64,000 nt of DNA, taken from Mesostigma viride (taxonomy: Eukaryota > Streptophyta > Mesostigmatophyceae > Mesostigmatales > Mesostigmataceae). Of the stretch, positions 39,464-48,985 are shown piece by piece (position 1 is the stretch's first letter; every line of letters begins with the position of its first letter). The translations under genes and the position numbers were made by a program. Under the pieces are notes generated by a model that saw only the letters and a list, made by a program, of their open reading frames with translations, was not told where the DNA came from and ran no database searches. The DNA is taken from assembly GCA_009746045.1 (NCBI GenBank), contig RPFO01000015.1, positions 1,264,529-1,328,528 on the forward strand, written 5' to 3'.

Positions 39464-40449
39464 GGGAATGTCTGACATTGTCTCTGATGGAGAGATGTCT
39501 ATCTGGGGTTTTCATCTCAGTCTGAGGTTTCCCCAGATCTGTGGTTTGTGGGCGGGGTTCGATTCCCTGGTGCCGTCTTAAGGCGGAGTTTCACGGACTG
39601 GCTGACCCATCCACCATGCTGGTGAGGTGGCGACAGGTCCCCTGATTTTCCACGGTTGGAACGAGTATGGGAGCTTGTGTTTTGCATGTGCTTCGCGTAG
39701 ATGTTGTGTCTGGTTCGATAAGGGGCAGCAGACCGGCGCCGACTCCCGTCTGGGGGTCAGCAATGTTTTCTGATGAGCTGTTGTGGGTGATCTGTGGGGT
39801 TTCGCCTAAGGTCCTGAAGGTTGTACATACTTCTCAAGTTCTTAGCTGAACACCTATGGGCTGCCACAGTTGGCCAACCTCTTGTACATGGGTAACACAA
39901 CGAGCCTCCCGTGAAGGGATAGGGACTCATTGTAATTTGTTTGTGCTCCTGAGCCAGTATGGGTGCTATGTACATATAATAAGGAATCCAAGCTGACTGT
40001 CATGCCCAGCGGGTTGTGACTTGTAGTCGAGGGAGGATATCCAGTACCCATTGTGTGTGTTTGTATGTAGACTTGTGTGAGCTGCTACAGCTCAAGAAAA
40101 GAAAGGATTGGAGTTAGCGCCAAGCGCATTGGCGTGATCCTGATTCGGCATATCTCTGCGATTCCAGCGGCACCGGAACGAGTTCATTCCGACAAGTATC
40201 AAGAAAGTTATGGCGTTCCGACTTCCCGGTCGCGCGCGAGCGCGAGCCGGCTGTTCTTTCTGCCAATTGGGCATCTCTTGCGAGCCCGCCTCACGTGTTG
40301 TGCCTTGACTTGGCAAACGCGTGTACAAGCCTCAAGTGTGTGAGCGCTGTAACATTATCCAATTTTAACAAAGCTCCTTTTCCAACCATATTCACACATT
40401 GCTGCATTGCAACCATATCCTTCACATTGCGTGTGTAAGAACGTTAACT
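39463..40449 (+). mobile_element. 5' LTR of element B (5'-truncated, promoter segment missing)
   Basis: Matches the 3' LTR of B from 46434 on. It begins at the inversion junction, so the first about 100 bp of the LTR are missing. It also lacks about 360 bp, between GCCGGCTGTTCTT and GCCAATTGGGC, that contain the TATATAA box in the other copies. It ends at GTTAACT (40449), followed by CAAATTACAACC, a possible primer-binding site also seen in element C. Confidence 0.85.
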
Positions 40450-40542
40450 CAAATTACAACCAGTCTCAGCGGAACGGCCAGGAGGGTCGTTGCCGGTTGC
40501 GGTGTGCAGCGTTGACGACGCGAGGAGCTCGTCCGGTGGTGA

Positions 40543-40917
40543 ATGGTGCAGGAGGAACAACGGCAGCAGGATTTCCGGTTTCGGCAGTCTGCTGTGGGTT
40601 CGATTTCTCCTGAATTGCGTCGTGTCGTTCGGGATCTATCTTTATTGCTTGCAGATCGTCCGCCTGTAAATCGCAGCTTCGTGCAATTCGTCGACGACCA
40701 GGTCGAAGATTGGGAGCGAATTCTGCGACACGTACAAACCATCGTCATTCCGGAGCACCGGAGCATCGACGACCTTGAGCAGGAGCTTCACGGGTTGGTC
40801 GGCATCCAGACGGTGATTACTGCAGTAGCAGAGCGAGTGCGGACGGAGTTGGCGCAAGGCGAGGCGAGGTTGCGGAGGCAGCTGGCGCAGGGCGACACGA
40901 GTTTGTACCGACAGTAG
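40543..40917 (+). CDS. Element B upstream ORF (ORF0), before gag
   Basis: 124-aa frame with ATG at 40543, ending at TAG; the frame then stays open for another 22 codons. It contains RPPVNRSFVQFVDDQVEDWE, which aligns with RPPVSNDLHQFVDDLTQDLE at 60981-61040 in element C. The rest is predicted helical (ELAQGEARLRRQLAQGD). An ORF at this position is not part of the usual copia layout. Function unknown; it may be an extra N-terminal gag-like or accessory protein. A further acidic frame (41143-41460, SDSDDDSDKENQD) lies between it and gag. Confidence 0.55.
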   Translation: MVQEEQRQQDFRFRQSAVGSISPELRRVVRDLSLLLADRPPVNRSFVQFVDDQVEDWERILRHVQTIVIPEHRSIDDLEQELHGLVGIQTVITAVAERVRTELAQGEARLRRQLAQGDTSLYRQ

Positions 40918-41142
40918 CGGGCGCGGGAGTACCACGTGCTTTCGCAGGCGGCATCGGCGACGAGGGTGTTGCAGCGGGCCAGTTAGGCGTGAACGACGCG
41001 GAGCGGAGCATACAGGCGGCTTGCAGAGGTCGGGGCGACAGCGGAAGCCATCGCCGGAGGACAGCGCGCGACAAGAGTCGGCAGGTTTCCAGAGCGAGTA
41101 AGAGTTCCTTTTCAGGAGCTGCCCCCGCCCCTTCGCGTTCGT

Positions 41143-41460
41143 GTGACGCGTTGGGAGGAGTTTGCACCTCTTGGGTACGATAGTGACCTTGAGGTAGGAG
41201 CAGGGGGTGTCGCTGGGCTAGGCGACGAGACACTTGGCGACCACGAGGTGCCAACGTACAATCCGCGAGGTGCCAACGACGGGTTGTCACCTGTCTACTT
41301 TACCAACGGTGACGATTCAGTCATCGCGGGCCGACAGCGGGTCGACGACGGCGCAGCAGGTAGCAGGGTACCAGAGCTGATTGTGGTGAGCGACAGCGAC
41401 GACGACAGCGACAAGGAGAACCAGGACGCGCCTGGGGCCAGCCGTGGTGGTCTTGCCTGA
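41143..41460 (+). CDS. Element B acidic frame between ORF0 and gag
   Basis: About 105 codons, with TRWEEFAPLGYDSDLEVG at the start and an acidic end (PELIVVSDSDDDSDKENQD). There is no close counterpart at the nucleotide level in C. It could be the displaced C-terminus of ORF0 after frame loss. No domain is recognised. Confidence 0.35.
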   Translation: MTRWEEFAPLGYDSDLEVGAGGVAGLGDETLGDHEVPTYNPRGANDGLSPVYFTNGDDSVIAGRQRVDDGAAGSRVPELIVVSDSDDDSDKENQDAPGASRGGLA

Positions 41461-41562
41461 GTGGTAACACTTGGCACTTTCCTTTCTTGTTCAGTAGCTT
41501 ATATTGCTTTAATTGCTGCTTGGCCACTTGGCTGGCTGTAGCAGATCTGAACAGAGGCCATC

Positions 41563-42740
41563 ATGGATGATGGAGCTATCAACCAACAAGCGGGCTTTAT
41601 GGGCTTCGCGCGGCGCGGCGCTGGGATGGATGTACGAGATGGACGCGGTGGACGCGATGGACGCGGGGACGGCCAGGCGCTGGGAGACCAGGCTGAAGTG
41701 CCAGATAATCAGAGCCAAGGATCGCAGGGCGGCCAGAACGCGCCAGCCGCAGATCAAGCGGCGCCTAAGCGACCAACGTTGCTGAGGGGTACGCGGTGCT
41801 AGGCCAGTTTCAGTCCATCAAGGACAATTGGCAGCCCCGGGATGCTGAGAGGATGTTAGAGGACATGAACTTGTACACGGAGATATACACCGGTGACAAG
41901 CTTCGCATCCTGGCGTCTAGTGCCTACATAAGGCAGTCGGCGAGGCGGCTGTTCAAGTTTGTTCGGGAGCGACACGCGGCGGGGGACACCTGGGCGGCGT
42001 TTATGACGCGACTCAGGTCGTTCCTGAGTGACAAGAGGACCATAGATGGGTCCCACCTGAAGCAAGAATACCTGGACTACAAGCCCATCAAGGGGCAGCT
42101 AGTGGTCCACGCCTTTGAAGACTTCGTCAAGCTGAGGGAGGACGCCATGGCCAAGGGCTTCTTCGTCGCAGATCGGATGGCCATGGGCGACTTTCTCAAG
42201 TCGCTGCAGCTGGATCCGGTCACCATGGATAATGTGACCATCCACATGCGACAGGTCCATGGCTGGGCAGCCATGACGGACCAGTTGTATGAGTGTTTCA
42301 GCGGCAAGTACGTGGGTGGTAAGCGCCCTCGTCAGGGTGATGAGGAGGCCACTGAACCCACGGTTAAGTCCATGAGGGGATCGGGCCACGGGGGCCCAGC
42401 GCCCTCGAGAGGGCCTGAGACCTCTTCAAGGGGTCGAGGAAGGTCCAGGAGGGGGCGTGACAGAAGGGCTGGACGGGGGACCCCGCCGAAGTCGGGACAT
42501 CCACAGTCCCAGTTTGACTTCAAGAGGGTGGGTGGTCCTCCCAAGGCTGGGCCCAGCAGTGGGACCTCACGGGACATCAGTCAGGTGGAATGTTATTTCT
42601 GCCAGGGGAAGGGTCACTTCAGGAATGAGTGTCCCTCGTACCTGAGGCAGGAAGGTCAGAGCAAGCCAGCTCAGGGTGGCAGCAAGGACAAGGCTGGTCC
42701 ATCCCAGGACAAGGGCAAGGGCAAGGCTGCTGATCATTGA
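41563..42740 (+). pseudogene. Element B gag (one frameshift)
   Basis: Capsid/nucleocapsid protein. The ATG at 41563 is in the same context as in element C. The Gly/Arg/Asp-rich N-terminus (to about 41790) is shifted by one base relative to the body, which continues GQFQSIKDNWQPRDAERM and matches C gag along its length (FLSDKRTIDGSHLKQEYLDY; FSGKYVGGK). The zinc knuckle CYFCQGKGHFRNECPSY (CX2CX4HX4C) is near 42593-42640, followed by a Lys/Gly-rich tail. It ends at TGA 42738-42740, in frame with pol. The frameshift near 41785-41795 (GGGGT run) probably inactivates this copy. Confidence 0.85.
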
Positions 42741-42791
42741 CTTGAGCCTGCACACATCCCTGAACCCTGGAGGGTGCCCCCAGGGGTGTGT
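42738..42791 (+). promoter_or_regulatory. Gag-pol readthrough site of element B
   Basis: Single UGA between gag and pol in the same frame. Eleven bases later an 11-bp stem can form: ACACATCCCTG (42752-42762) with CAGGGGTGTGT (42781-42791), one G-U pair, 18-nt loop. There is no other frame change to reach pol, so translational readthrough is the simplest route. Confidence 0.6.
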
Positions 42792-45700
42792 AATGAAGCT
42801 GCTAGTGACAGCAGTGAGGGGCAGCCCCATGCTCTAGTGAAAGAGCCTATTGGACACGATGGGGCAAGCTTGGTTACCACAGAGAGTATGCCAGCTGTAG
42901 CTGCAGTGGTTACTCGCCAACGTGCCCGCCATGGCGGTGCTGAGCCTGAGGTAGGACCTGGTGATGTGGACCCAGGTGGATCTCAGAAGCATTCTGACCG
43001 TGCAGGACTGGCACAGGATGGTCAGGATGAGGATAGGGCTGGAGACAGTCTGACAGGCACGACCCTGGTGCCTCCTGTACATAAGGGATCTGTACATACC
43101 TTGAGTGCTAATAATGACAATAAAAGGTTTTCTCTCTTGTATGACATTGCCTCAAGGTTGCATACCATGTTTGGCCATGCAGCTCAGTCTTTGCAAGTTG
43201 CTAGACGGCTGGGAGGAAGTGAGTTGTACTCCATCTGCCAACAGGTTGCTCAAGCTTGCAAGTGCAGGCTAGTTGCTAGAAAGCCCAAGCAGTCTCATGC
43301 CAGGACTCCTATTTTGCAGCCAGGCCATGTGCAGGTAGATATTCAGAGAATCAGGGGTTTGAAGCTGCTGGTGGCAGTGGACAGATATACCAAGTACAAG
43401 ACCCTAGAGATCCTGCCTGACATGGAGAAGCCTACATTGATTGCTGCTCTGAAGTTGACAAGGAGCAGGTACCCTGGGTTGGAGTTGTTGCAGTGTGACA
43501 TTCAGTTTGAGTGCTGTGAGAACCTGCCAGAGTTTCCAGAGTTGCTGATTACACCCAGGGAGAGCCACGGCCAGCAAGGGGTGGTGGAGAGAGCCATCCA
43601 AGAGATCAAGACTGTGCTGCTGGTGGAGAGGATTCCAAGGACGTCATCTGCCATTGTGACATCTGCATGGCTACGTTCTGTGGAGGACAGGCTGAACCTG
43701 AGGACTCCCATGTTCTTTGGTGACATTGCCATCAATCCTCTTATGCTGCATACCAGGATGCTGCCAGCTGATGCTGAGCAGGCATGGAAGGAGAAGCTAG
43801 AGGCCAAGTTCCTCAAGCTGAGGCAGAAAGACAAGGGCTGGAGTGTCCTAGAACCTAACGTTGGACAACAGGTTGTTGTGTGGAAGGAACCAAGCTTTCC
43901 AGGGAAACGTGGCAGCTGGCATGATGGGGTGGTGACCCGAGTAGAAGCCGCTGGCCATAAGTGCTGGGTGGCCATTGATGGCTCCCAAGCAGTGCACCGT
44001 CTGTCCTGGTCAAAGATCCGTCCCCGGGGAGGTAATCAAGGAGACCTCTTCCAGGTGCCCGCTGGTGTACAAGGCGGGGGTGACGTGGAGCTTCCTGATC
44101 AGGGTGCTACAGCTGTATCGAGCCCTCAGGGTGACCCTGGCCCGGCCCCTGGGGTACCTTCACATACGGTGGTTGGGCAAGCAGGCGGACAGGCTGCACC
44201 TCCGGAACGGCCCGACACCAGGCCTAGGGGTGTGCGTCTATCAGATATTGTACAGGCTTTGCAAAGAGCCAAGAAGGAGCCTAAGGTGTCCAAGCTTGTC
44301 CAGTTGGATGAACCTGAGGTAGCTGCCATGGAGATAGATACCAATGCACAGGTTTCTGTCATGGGACCTCAGCATACAGGAGAACTGCTGGTCGGAGAAC
44401 CAAGTTGCCCCTGGGTGTCTGATTTCAGTGGTAGGACGCATCTAAGGGTGTTGGGAGAGGTTACTGCCCCTGTCATGGGTGTGGATGTGACCTTCCTTGT
44501 CCTAGAGGACTATGATGGCCCTGTGATTTTGGGTCAGAATTTTCTGGGCAATCCTGGGATTTCTATCAGAGCTACAGCTCTGAGAAGAGATGGCTGGGGG
44601 ATGATTCCCCTAGAAAATTTCAGGACAACATTTCCAGTCAGGTGCAGGGCCAAGCCGGTCAAGGGTGTAAAATGGGATGAAGGGGAGGTGCCCCCAGCGG
44701 CCAGTTTGGTGATTCCAGCTGTGTTGCACCCCAGCAGTATTGGCATAACTCACAGGAGCCTTGCTGCACACTCTCCTTTGACATATGACCAGCTGGTCCA
44801 AGAGATGAGCTCGCCTACTTTGTTTGAGGCTTGGAAGCTCGCCTTCTCCAAGGCATTGGAGGAGTGGTTGCAGTTTGAGTGTGCTGCACCAACAGACAGA
44901 CGTCCCCCAGCATCAAGGAAGCTTGCTTTGAGATTTGTGCTGAAGAGGAAGGTTGTGGATGAGGTATCAGTGCCCCATGTCAGGCCTGTCCTGAATGAGT
45001 ATCACGGCACGGGGAGTCTGCCAGGAGAGGAGCTATACACGCCAGGGATGCTACACGACACATGGAGAATTTTGCTATGTCTCTACGTGGGGTTGCTGAA
45101 CAGGGGAGCAGCTATGTCATCAGTGCTGCTGGACTTCAAGAGGGCATTTTTAAAATCTGATCCAGAAGTGGCCAGGAGGGTGTGGAAGCAGGATGAGCCT
45201 TACTGTGTTGAGGTGCCTGCCATCTGGAAGCTGGAGCTGCATCAACAATTCCTGGTTATTCTGAAGGGCCTGGAAGGACTCAGGTCGAGCCCAATCATCT
45301 GGAGACTCACGCTGCAGGAAGCTCTGATCAGTGAGTGTGGCTTGAGAGTGTCTTCAGTTGATCCCTGTTTGCTGCTGGCCCAATGGGAGGGTCTGCCAGT
45401 GTATGCTAGTTTGCATGGAGATGATCTGCATTTGCTAGCCCCCACGACCTGGCTGAAGAAGTTTATTCCTGTCATCAGTGGCAAGTTTTCACTGGGCAAG
45501 GAGCTGTGGCAGGAGCCCAACAAGCCTGTAGTGTTCTGTGGAATGCAGGCTACCCTGTTCAGGAGGGACGGGGAGTGGAGTATCAGGCTTCAGGCTGGAG
45601 GAGATTATAAACAGACCATTGTGAAGGCCTTGCCAGAGAAGATCACCCAGGCTGCAGGACCTGAGTTGAGAGGCATGTGGGCCTGGTTTGCCAGCATCTG

Positions 45701-46331
45701 TGGTCCGTCTTTGATGGTCCATAGCAGAATGCCTGATGAGGTGCTTGAGGATGAGAAGCCTCGAGTCATAGCCCGGTTGGTGGAGAGTACCCCTGATCTG
45801 ATTTTGTCTGGGATTGACTTTGCCCAGCCTATCACCTTGGAGATCTTTGTTGACAGTTCCATGGATGCTCGCCAGGTTACCAAGGTCAGGGGGAGATCTG
45901 CTGCTCTGTTTGCTTTTTATCAGAGCAGGGCAAGTTTGTTCAGCTGGTACAGCAGACTGCAGAAGAGGGTCTGTATCAGTTCAGATGTGGCAGAATGCAG
46001 GGCCATATGCGAGGGGATCCAGTCCAGCCTGTACATAAAGGAGTTAATGCTGGAGCTGGCTTCAGTTACCCCTTGGACCTTGCAGATGGAGACGTTGTTG
46101 CTAACAGACAGCATGGGTATGGTCCAGTTTGTTCACAAGCAGCTGGCCAGGAGCCGGGACCTGGATTATTTGTTGCTGAAGGAGTTGGCCAGTTTGGTTG
46201 ACTTGAAGCATATCCCTGGCGAGGAGAACCCTGCTGATGCATTGACAAAGCTGCCACACAAGGCCCCAGCCCAGTACAATGTACTGAGGAAGCTCATGAA
46301 TGCTGACTGTCAAGTCGGTCTATCTGTCTAA
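42741..46331 (+). CDS. Element B pol: integrase-protease-RT-RNase H
   Basis: 1196 codons open in the gag frame after the gag UGA. Integrase (about 43160-44040): LHTMFGHA (weak zinc finger), VQVDIQ (43331), LQCDIQFE (43490), QQGVVERA (43574) giving D,D,E, and a C-terminal SH3-like part (QVVVWKEPSFPGKRGSW to HRLSWSKIRP). Aspartic protease follows (44331-44600): MEIDTNAQVSVMG, VTFLVLEDYDGPVILGQNFL. RT (44800-45600): LLDFKRAFLKSDP, SPIIWRLTLQ, SLHGDDLHLL (HGDD replaces YVDD). RNase H (45830-46300): IFVDSSMDA, DVAECRAICEG, LLTDSMGMVQF, ENPADALTKL. Known copia elements place protease before integrase; here it sits between integrase and RT. The frame is intact. Relatives: fragment E and element C. 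Confidence 0.9.
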   Translation, partial: LEPAHIPEPWRVPPGVCNEAASDSSEGQPHALVKEPIGHDGASLVTTESMPAVAAVVTRQRARHGGAEPEVGPGDVDPGGSQKHSDRAGLAQDGQDEDRAGDSLTGTTLVPPVHKGSVHTLSANNDNKRFSLLYDIASRLHTMFGHAAQSLQVARRLGGSELYSICQQVAQACKCRLVARKPKQSHARTPILQPGHVQVDIQRIRGLKLLVAVDRYTKYKTLEILPDMEKPTLIAALKLTRSRYPGLELLQCDIQFECCENLPEFPELLITPRESHGQQGVVERAIQEIKTVLLVERIPRTSSAIVTSAWLRSVEDRLNLRTPMFFGDIAINPLMLHTRMLPADAEQAWKEKLEAKFLKLRQKDKGWSVLEPNVGQQVVVWKEPSFPGKRGSWHDGVVTRVEAAGHKCWVAIDGSQAVHRLSWSKIRPRGGNQGDLFQVPAGVQGGGDVELPDQGATAVSSPQGDPGPAPGVPSHTVVGQAGGQAAPPERPDTRPRGVRLSDIVQALQRAKKEPKVSKLVQLDEPEVAAMEIDTNAQVSVMGPQHTGELLVGEPSCPWVSDFSGRTHLRVLGEVTAPVMGVDVTFLVLEDYDGPVILGQNFLGNPGISIRATALRRDGWGMIPLENFRTTFPVRCRAKPVKGVKWDEGEVPPAASLVIPAVLHPSSIGITHRSLAAHSPLTYDQLVQEMSSPTLFEAWKLAFSKALEEWLQFECAAPTDRRPPASRKLALRFVLKRKVVDEVSVPHVRPVLNEYHGTGSLPGEELYTPGMLHDTWRILLCLYVGLLNRGAAMSSVLLDFKRAFLKSDPEVARRVWKQDEPYCVEVPAIWKLELHQQFLVILKGLEGLRSSPIIWRLTLQEALISECGLRVSSVDPCLLLAQWEGLPVYASLHGDDLHLLAPTTWLKKFIPVISGKFSLGKELWQEPNKPVVFCGMQATLFRRDGEWSIRLQAGGDYKQTIVKALPEKITQAAGPELRGMWAWFASICGPSLMVHSRMPDEVLEDEKPRVIARLVESTPDLILSGIDFAQPITLEIFVDSSMDARQVTKVRGRSAALFAFYQSRASLFSWYSRLQKRVCISSDVAECRAICEGIQSSLYIKELMLELASVTPWTLQMETLLLTDSMGMVQFVHKQLARSRDLDYLLLKELASLVDLKHIPGEENPADALTKLPHKAPAQYNVLRKLMNADCQVGLSV

Positions 46332-47451
46332 AAGCTGAGAGCTGGGTGCTTAAGTCTCTGGATATCAGGCTGGGAGCTTGATTGTACATAATCCTGAGCA
46401 CACCTTGAGGGGTGAGACATGTCTCTGGTGTGGGAATGTCTGACATTGTCTCTGATGGAGAGATGTCTATCTGGGGTTTTCATCTCAGTCTGAGGTTTCC
46501 CCAGATCTGTGGTTTGTGGGCGGGGTTCGATTCCCTGGTGCCGTCTTAAGGCGGAGTTTCACGGACTGGCTGACCCATCCACCATGCTGGTGAGGTGGCG
46601 ACAGGTCCCCTGATTTTCCACGGTTGGAACGAGTATGGGAGCTTGTGTTTTGCATGTGCTTCGCGTAGATGTTGTGTCTGGTTCGATAAGGGGCAGCAGA
46701 CCGGCGCCGACTCCCGTCTGGGGGTCAGCAATGTTTTCTGATGAGCTGTTGTGGGTGATCTGTGGGGTTTCGCCTAAGGTCCTGAAGGTTGTACATACTT
46801 CTCAAGTTCTTAGCTGAACACCTATGGGCTGCCACAGTTGGCCAACCTCTTGTACATGGGTAACACAACGAGCCTCCCGTGAAGGGATAGGGACTCATTG
46901 TAATTTGTTTGTGCTCCTGAGCCAGTATGGGTGCTATGTACATATAATAAGGAATCCAAGCTGACTGTCATGCCCAGCGGGTTGTGACTTGTAGTCGGGG
47001 AGGATATCCAGTACCCATTGTGTGTGTTTGTATGTAGACTTGTGTGAGCTGCTACAGCTCAAGAAAAGAAAGGATTGGAGTTAACGCCAAGCGCATTGGC
47101 GTGATCCTGATTCGGCATATCTCTGCGATTCCAGCGGCACCGGAACGAGTTCATTCCGACAAGTATCAAGAAAGTTATGGCGTTCCGACTTCCCGGTCGC
47201 GCGCGAGCGCGAGCCGGCTGTTCTTCTAAGGCGGACGTGAATATTTGCCGACGACATATGGGGTCGACAGTAATTCCTGGGCTGACAGGAATTAGGTGCT
47301 GTACCTACGACGGTATTGGATTAATACGTCGTACGCAGGAAATAGGAACCTTAACCTGTGGTCTGTTGGTACCGCAGGCTTAGTCCTGGACTTCTAGGTG
47401 CAGATGCAATAGTCACTGTGGACTGTGCTCTCTGGTCACTGTGCCTGTATG
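46332..47451 (+). mobile_element. 3' LTR of element B, first part
   Basis: Follows the pol stop. It contains the 747-bp segment absent from the LTR of A, and matches the 5' LTR of B (39463 onward) almost base for base. Interrupted at 47451 by CACTA-2; the LTR resumes at 52047 after the TG duplication. Confidence 0.85.
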
Positions 47452-47477
47452 CACTAGGAAGTCGGAAAAAATTCGTC

Positions 47478-47790
47478 CTGAGATATCTTGAGATTTTTCT
47501 GAGTTTTTTTGAGATTTACCTACACAAATCTTGAGAAATCCTGAGAAATCCTGAGAAATCCTGAGAAAATCCTGAGAAATCCTGAGATAAATCTTGAATT
47601 TTCCTGAGATTGCCCTGATTTTTCCTGATTTTTTTTGGCTTCACAAAATCTGGTAAGTGCACACCTCGGGTCCTGAGATTTCTGGTGAAAAACTCAGGTC
47701 TTGAGATTTTGACTTTGTAGTGAAAATCTCAGGACAAAATCTCAGGACAATCTCAGGAAAATCTCAGGACAAAAAAACGAGTAGAATCTC
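47478..47790. repeat. Left subterminal CTGAG array of CACTA-2
   Basis: CTGAGAAATC and inverted CTCAGGACAA units, looser than in CACTA-1, with several decayed units (TTGAGA). Confidence 0.85.
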
Positions 47791-48389
47791 AAGAAAATCA
47801 AGAACATGCACAGGCGAATTCTCCAGCCATTCTGGGACAAAAAAATGGTGTTATCAGGGACCGTCAGAAATACAACAATGCAAGATGATTACAACAGGGG
47901 CATGACTCACAATCAGTGCATTTATTACATTGATAAATATTATTTAAAAAATCTTTTATTCATAGGCAAAAAATAAATCACAACAAAAAGAGGATTGTTT
48001 CTTCATCGTTTGGCAGATCTTGTAGATCATTTGGTTCTTCATATACTCTGCCAAACTGTGCTTCGTTGCACATTTACCTGCACGCATAAACCAGGAAGGG
48101 GGAAAAACAGCATTAAACAGGACCATGATTAGAAACGCTGGGCTGCAGCATGTGCACATGTACACCTAACTAGACCAAAGGCATAGCAAACAACATCATG
48201 CTCGGCATAAAAAAAGATACTTCTGACTGGTACAAAACATTGAAAGGGTGACCCAAGTGAAAGCCTAGCACCGCCATTATTGAGATGTGCAAGACCAAGA
48301 AACCACGACATTGCATATGACCGATGCATTGAAAAAGGGAAAACACGTTTATTAACTGTGACGCTCCAGGATAACTAGACTAAATTTCT

Positions 48390-48985
48390 TCAGGGCAAGG
48401 GACTAATTGAATTCAGCAAGCAAGCGTACATGCGTGCAAGGACGAGAGTGGCTAAATAAGGAAGCAAGGGCCTAACAAAGGAAGCAAGGGACTTATTAGA
48501 TTCAGCAAGCAAGCAATTGCAAGCATGCAAGGAAGAGGGGCTAACAAAGGAAGCAAGGGCCTCACAAAGGAATCAGGGGACTGATTCCATTCAGCAAGTG
48601 GTCAAGCATGCAGGGAAGGAACGGCCTAACCAAGTAGGCAAGGTCATATCAAAGGAAGCAAGGCATTAATTAAATTCAGCAAGCATGCGAGGAAGAGTGG
48701 CTTACAAAGGAAGCATGGGACTAAGAAAGGAAGCAAGGGACTAATTACATTCAGGAAGCACGCATGCAAGGAAGCAAGGGAATAAAGCAAGGAACTAATC
48801 AAATTCAGCAAGCGGCTAAACAACCAAGCAAGGGCCTAATAAAGGAAGAAAGCAACCACGCAAAGAAGCAAGCAAGCACGCAAAGACGGAAACAAGCATG
48901 CAAGGAAGCAAGGGGTTTATCGAACTCAGCAAGCAAGCATGCAAGGAAGCAAGGAGCAAGTGAGGGACCAAGGGACTAATCAACT
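48390..48985. repeat. Degenerate minisatellite
   Basis: Irregular units built from GGAAGCAAGGGACTAATT, AAATTCAGCAAGCAAGC and GCATGCAAGGAAG. The period is variable (about 50-60 bp). It lies in CACTA-2. Confidence 0.85.

Noticed and set aside
39540..39565. tRNA-like T arm (GGGGTTCGATTCCCTGG) in the LTR of B
   Set aside because: No acceptor stem, D arm or anticodon arm can be formed around it.
42834..45883. Antisense frames of 60-160 codons opposite the pol of B
   Set aside because: Shadows of a well-supported coding frame; no domains.
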